DNA from: CAYOCE01 sp964402405
Lineage (GTDB): Bacteria; Pseudomonadota; Alphaproteobacteria; UBA7879
DNA: 8,610 nucleotides
Assembly: GCA_964402405.1 (NCBI GenBank)
Contig: CAYOCE010000050.1
Coordinates: 1-8,610 of the forward strand
Direction: 5' to 3'
Below, one piece after another: positions 6,635 to 8,610 of the stretch. The notes under the pieces were generated by a model that was not told the DNA's origin, did no database searches, and saw only the letters and a program-made list of their open reading frames with translations. The translations under genes and the position numbers were made by a program. The first letter of the stretch is position 1. Each line of letters begins with the position of its first letter.

Positions 6635-6664
6635 CCCCCCAGTAATTTTTTGTATATTTTTATT
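6635..6664 (-). promoter_or_regulatory. Leader conserved with the 6786-7556 gene (AAAAATATACAAAAAA...GGGG)
   Basis: On the minus strand TAAAAATATACAAAAAA, then TTAC, then a G-run lies directly before the TTG start. Nearly the same string occurs before the ATG of the paralogue (7561-7590). Coding sequences of the two genes have diverged much more, so the leader may be under selection as an untranslated or translation-control element. Confidence 0.5.
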
Positions 6665-6735
6665 ATTCTACTTTTAGTCTGATCAATCTACTATTGATAG
6701 TCAATCACATTTTATAGAAAGGTGATAATACAGAT

Positions 6736-6763
6736 AAAAAGGCACCTTAATGGGTGCCTTTTT
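6736..6763 (-). terminator. Intrinsic terminator between family members 3 and 2 (looks bidirectional)
   Basis: AAAAAGGCACC (6736-6746) pairs perfectly with GGTGCCTTTTT (6753-6763) over 11 bp around a 6-nt loop. On the minus strand, the stem GGCACC/GGTGCC is followed by a T-run, 23 nt after the stop of the 6786-7556 gene, so that gene forms its own transcription unit. The opposite strand also has a T-run and could terminate the other way. Confidence 0.85.
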
Positions 6764-6785
6764 TGTCGGAGACTTTATTAATATC

Positions 6786-7556
6786 TCACACATGGTATTT
6801 AACAACTCCATTTGTATAATTACAATGTATATTTGGAGTTGTCCCTGATACCCCTTGAAATTCACCGATATCTGAAACGGTTGCAGTACTAGATGGGGCA
6901 CCTGATAAACAGCTTGCCTTTTTACTATTCTCTTCATAAACCATGATAGGGGCGCTTGATGATCCAATAGTATAGCAATTTGAAAAATTACAATCCTGTG
7001 TACCAGTTTGCGAAACGCTAAAAGCACACCATGGGTAAGTACTTGCGCCGAATATCAAAGAAGGGATACTGGTTGGTACAAAAAATGAAGAGCAAGCAGC
7101 TGAAGATTGCTGTAAGCCCGTCATAACCCAGTTTGGAATTGTAGTTGTCAATTTCCCTAAATTACTTAATGTTCCATTTACCTCATCCCTAGTAGGACAG
7201 TTACATGCATGGGCATTACCAATATTATTAGGTGATAACGTTGTACAACTTACTACTGGTTTTGAGGGCGCCGATGTTGTTTTTGCTGGTGCTGCTGCAC
7301 TTGCCGTTGAAGCTCCAGACGTTGATGATCCACTTGCCGGTAGTGCTGCCGGTGTAGCTGCTGGTTTCGAAGATTCTTGCGACGCTGCTGCTGCCGTTGA
7401 TGCCTCTTTTGTTGATGATTTACTTCCTGCCGGTATTGATTTCGCTGGTGCCGTGGCTACTGCTGGTGCTGATGTTGGTTTTGCACCACTTACATCCTGA
7501 GCACATATTTCTAAGGTAAATACGGATAACAACATAGACAGTTTTTTTAACTTCAT
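6786..7556 (-). CDS. Exported cysteine-rich protein with Ala/Ser/Pro/Thr-rich spacer, family member 3
   Basis: An unrecognised 256-residue protein in three parts. Residues 1-24 are a signal peptide (MKLKKLSMLLSVFTLEICAQ..., likely cleaved near VSGA-KP). Residues about 25-103 are low-complexity, rich in Ala, Ser, Pro and Thr with scattered Lys, a typical flexible stalk. Residues 104-256 are the cysteine-rich domain, with nine cysteines (104, 118, 120, 155, 177, 189, 194, 216, 245) and the motifs CNCPTRDEVN, PWCAFS, DCNFSNCYTI, IMVYEEN, SCLSGAPS, SDIGEFQG and HCNYTNGVV. The other two members lack the spacer. The ATG at 7554-7556 is supported by the signal peptide; the ribosome site is only GGGG four nt upstream. 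A sigma70-like promoter (7604-7633) precedes it and a terminator (6736-6763) follows, so it is monocistronic. A stalk ahead of a disulfide domain suggests a surface or secreted role, which is inference. Confidence 0.85.
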   Translation of the reverse strand: MKLKKLSMLLSVFTLEICAQDVSGAKPTSAPAVATAPAKSIPAGSKSSTKEASTAAAASQESSKPAATPAALPASGSSTSGASTASAAAPAKTTSAPSKPVVSCTTLSPNNIGNAHACNCPTRDEVNGTLSNLGKLTTTIPNWVMTGLQQSSAACSSFFVPTSIPSLIFGASTYPWCAFSVSQTGTQDCNFSNCYTIGSSSAPIMVYEENSKKASCLSGAPSSTATVSDIGEFQGVSGTTPNIHCNYTNGVVKYHV

Positions 7557-7560
7557 TTTT

Positions 7561-7590
7561 CCCCTGGTAAATTTTTTTGTATATTTTTAA
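7561..7590 (-). promoter_or_regulatory. Leader conserved with the 6006-6626 gene
   Basis: On the minus strand TTAAAAATATACAAAAAAA, then TTTACCAGGGG, lies directly before the ATG at 7554-7556. It matches the leader at 6635-6664 almost base for base. It falls downstream of the predicted transcription start, so it would be in the mRNA. Confidence 0.5.
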
Positions 7591-7603
7591 TGGTTATAGT
7601 ATC

Positions 7604-7633
7604 AGTATAGAATACTTTTTTAATGGCGGTCAA
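7604..7633 (-). promoter_or_regulatory. Sigma70-like promoter for the 6786-7556 gene
   Basis: On the minus strand TTGACC (7628-7633) and TATACT (7604-7609) are separated by 18 nt, one mismatch from consensus in the first and one in the second. The predicted start, near 7597, gives an untranslated leader of about 40 nt containing the conserved AT-rich string. This is the best promoter match in the window. Confidence 0.65.
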
Positions 7634-7642
7634 GGTGCCGCC
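7625..7642 (+). terminator. Short GC hairpin with T-runs just before cmk (terminator- or attenuator-like)
   Basis: GGCGG (7625-7629) pairs with CCGCC (7638-7642) around an 8-nt loop; TTTTAGGCTTTTT follows on the plus strand. It ends 26 nt before the cmk ATG and overlaps the -35 of the divergent promoter. It could shield cmk from upstream transcription or attenuate it, but the stem is short. Confidence 0.35.
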
Positions 7643-7668
7643 TTTTAGGCTTTTTAGGACAATTAACG

Positions 7669-8310
7669 ATGATCATTGCCATTGATGGCCCAGCAGGCGC
7701 AGGCAAGGGGACCCTTGCCAAGAAACTGGCTGATAAATTAAATCTCGCCTATTTGGATACGGGGTTATTGTACCGAGCCGTTGGGTATGCCCTGTTGCAA
7801 GATAATCAATCTTTGGATGATGAAAAGGTGGCCCATCAGTATGCGGTGGCTCTGACCCCACAAGCTCTAACAAACCCAAACCTACGATCAGATACAGCTG
7901 CAAAGGCAGCCTCAAAAATATCCACCTATGCCAACGTCCGGGCAGCCTTGCTGGATTTTCAGCGGACCTTTGCCCATCACCCTCCGCTCCCCCATCAAGG
8001 GGCAATTTTAGATGGTCGGGATATTGGAACAACGGTTTTACCAGAAGCAAATATAAAATTTTTTGTGGAGGCGAGTCCTGAAGTCCGTGCCCAGCGTCGG
8101 TATTTAGAATTACAGGCCCGAGGAGATACTACGTCTCTGGATCAAGTATTAGCAGACATCAAAGCCCGAGATACCCAAGACCGCACCCGGCAAAATTCAC
8201 CTTTGAAACCGGCAGAAGATGCTATCTTGATTGATACGTCTAATTTAACGGCGGAGGAGGCTTTTGAAAGAGCCCTTAGTGTAGTGCTTCATGACAATAC
8301 TTTTCCATAA
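7669..8310 (+). CDS. cmk: Cytidylate kinase (CMP/dCMP kinase)
   Basis: This cytoplasmic enzyme transfers phosphate from ATP to CMP or dCMP, giving CDP or dCDP for nucleic-acid precursors. The 213-residue protein begins at once with the P-loop strand: IAIDGPAGAGKG, P-loop at 7-14 with Lys13. Then come DTGLLYRA (30-37, nucleotide-binding loop), VRAALLDFQR (90-99), DGRDIGT (115-121, matching E. coli Arg131 and Asp132) and the lid segment IKARDTQDRTR (164-174) with Arg167, Arg172 and Arg174. It is shorter than E. coli Cmk (227 residues), mainly in the CMP-binding insert around 62-80, as in other alphaproteobacterial enzymes. The ATG has AGGA (7656-7659) nine nt upstream. It is transcribed divergently from the cysteine-rich gene. 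rpsA, the common downstream neighbour, is not in the window. A terminator-like hairpin lies at 8421-8462. Confidence 0.96.
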   Translation: MIIAIDGPAGAGKGTLAKKLADKLNLAYLDTGLLYRAVGYALLQDNQSLDDEKVAHQYAVALTPQALTNPNLRSDTAAKAASKISTYANVRAALLDFQRTFAHHPPLPHQGAILDGRDIGTTVLPEANIKFFVEASPEVRAQRRYLELQARGDTTSLDQVLADIKARDTQDRTRQNSPLKPAEDAILIDTSNLTAEEAFERALSVVLHDNTFP

Positions 8311-8363
8311 TCCTTAGCATATCCGGGAGACAGGAATATAGAGGCATAAACCATGAAAACCAT

Positions 8364-8382
8364 TGAAAACACTACGTTTTCA
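8364..8382. other. 7-bp hairpin in the region after cmk
   Basis: TGAAAAC (8364-8370) pairs with GTTTTCA (8376-8382) around the loop ACTAC. No U-tract follows. The rest of 8311-8420 shows only a second short palindrome (CCAAA/TTTGG at 8407-8417). Confidence 0.4.
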
Positions 8383-8420
8383 GGCGGAATAAAAAATACC
8401 AAAAGGCCAAATTTTGGACG

Positions 8421-8462
8421 AAAAAAAACCCGGAGGACCAACCAGTTCCCCAGGTTTTTTTT
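8421..8462 (+). terminator. Intrinsic-terminator-like hairpin downstream of cmk
   Basis: AAAAAAAACC (8421-8430) pairs with GGTTTTTTTT (8453-8462). Inside, GG.GGA (8432-8437) can pair with TCCCC (8447-8451) leaving one bulge. The T-run continues with GCTTTTTTT. It lies about 110 nt after the cmk stop; because of the A/T symmetry it could act in both directions. Confidence 0.65.
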
Positions 8463-8480
8463 GCTTTTTTTCTGATTTTC

Positions 8481-8610
8481 GCAGGGTGTAGCCAGTCGCG
8501 CCACACAGCAACACTTTTTCATAATCCGAGTATTTACAATGCTTTCCGGGGTGTAGCGCGTAGCGCCACATGGTAACACTTTCTCTAAAATCCTTTGTTT
8601 ACAACGCTTT
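8481..8610. repeat. Tandem repeat, 65-bp period, two copies, running off the window end
   Basis: Copies at 8481-8545 and 8546-8610 align without gaps, about 47 of 65 positions identical by my count. Best conserved are GGGTGTAGC, GCGCCACA, AACACTTT and the end TTTACAA-GCTTT. Each copy contains a near-palindrome, clearest in the second (TGTAGCGC/GCGCCACA, one mismatch). The array is cut by the window edge, so copy number is unknown. Confidence 0.75.

Noticed and set aside
6658..6704. Promoter for the 6006-6626/5425-5976 operon
   Set aside because: TTGATC and TTGACT are present on the minus strand, but the boxes at 15-18 nt spacing (TAATAA, ATAAAA, CAGACT) are poor, so no site is called although a promoter probably lies here.
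7577..7619. Plus-strand promoter for cmk in the divergent intergenic region
   Set aside because: TATAGT, TATAGA and TTGTAT occur, but no -35/-10 pair has acceptable spacing; the strong match there reads on the minus strand.
8353..8475. Plus-strand 40-codon frame (MKTIENTTFSGG...), with a weak GAGG eight nt before its ATG
   Set aside because: It runs through the cmk terminator hairpin, so its Lys- and Phe-rich parts are just the A- and T-runs. Too short and too constrained by that structure to call.
8289..8579. Minus-strand frames over the end of cmk and the 65-bp repeats
   Set aside because: Their repeated CGAT-x-YT segments come from translating the tandem repeat; they cross the terminator and overlap the end of cmk.
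8481..8610. Possible CRISPR array
   Set aside because: The 65-bp unit has no constant repeat alternating with unique spacers; similarity is spread over the whole period and no cas gene is visible.

Overview
The window looks like chromosome from an alphaproteobacterium, plausibly an intracellular or host-associated one (Holosporales/Rickettsiales-like). The evidence is a GyrB of the long Gram-negative type with alphaproteobacterial wording, a short alphaproteobacterial-type cytidylate kinase, an Rpn-family transposase/nuclease tail, dispersed palindromic repeats between genes and fairly AT-rich DNA. The placement is an inference from protein wording; no rRNA gene is present to settle it.

Layout. 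Positions 1-212 hold the 3' end of an Rpn-type gene. Positions 213-741 are gene-free but highly structured: two mutually exclusive hairpins share one arm (291-333), and a roughly 350-bp hairpin-rich block (330-679) is bounded by a 12-bp direct repeat. recF (742-1899) and gyrB (1919-4363) follow as a tight pair. dnaA and dnaN, the usual partners of recF, are not directly upstream.

Between gyrB and cmk lies an accessory island (about 4364-7660) that is the least ordinary part of the window. On the minus strand three genes (6786-7556, 6006-6626, 5425-5976) encode signal-peptide-bearing, cysteine-rich proteins sharing a cysteine framework, so they are paralogues. The last two probably form one operon. 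The first has its own sigma70-like promoter, a clear terminator and a long Ala/Ser/Pro/Thr-rich spacer. A headless 3' remnant of a fourth member survives at 4469-4603, directly after the gyrB palindrome. Between this remnant and the intact copy sits a plus-strand tandem pair of small genes (4724-5023 and 5056-5322). Each encodes one N-terminal membrane helix followed by a coiled coil, and the two copies differ by indels of exactly 11, 11 and 7 residues. I do not recognise either family. The organisation suggests a lineage-specific cell-envelope or secreted locus evolving by duplication, but no function can be assigned from sequence alone.

The window closes with cmk (7669-8310), which makes CDP/dCDP for nucleic-acid synthesis, then an intrinsic-terminator-like structure, and then at least two copies of a 65-bp tandem repeat that run to the window edge. 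recF, gyrB and cmk are housekeeping (recombinational repair, DNA supercoiling, nucleotide supply); the island between them appears functionally unrelated.
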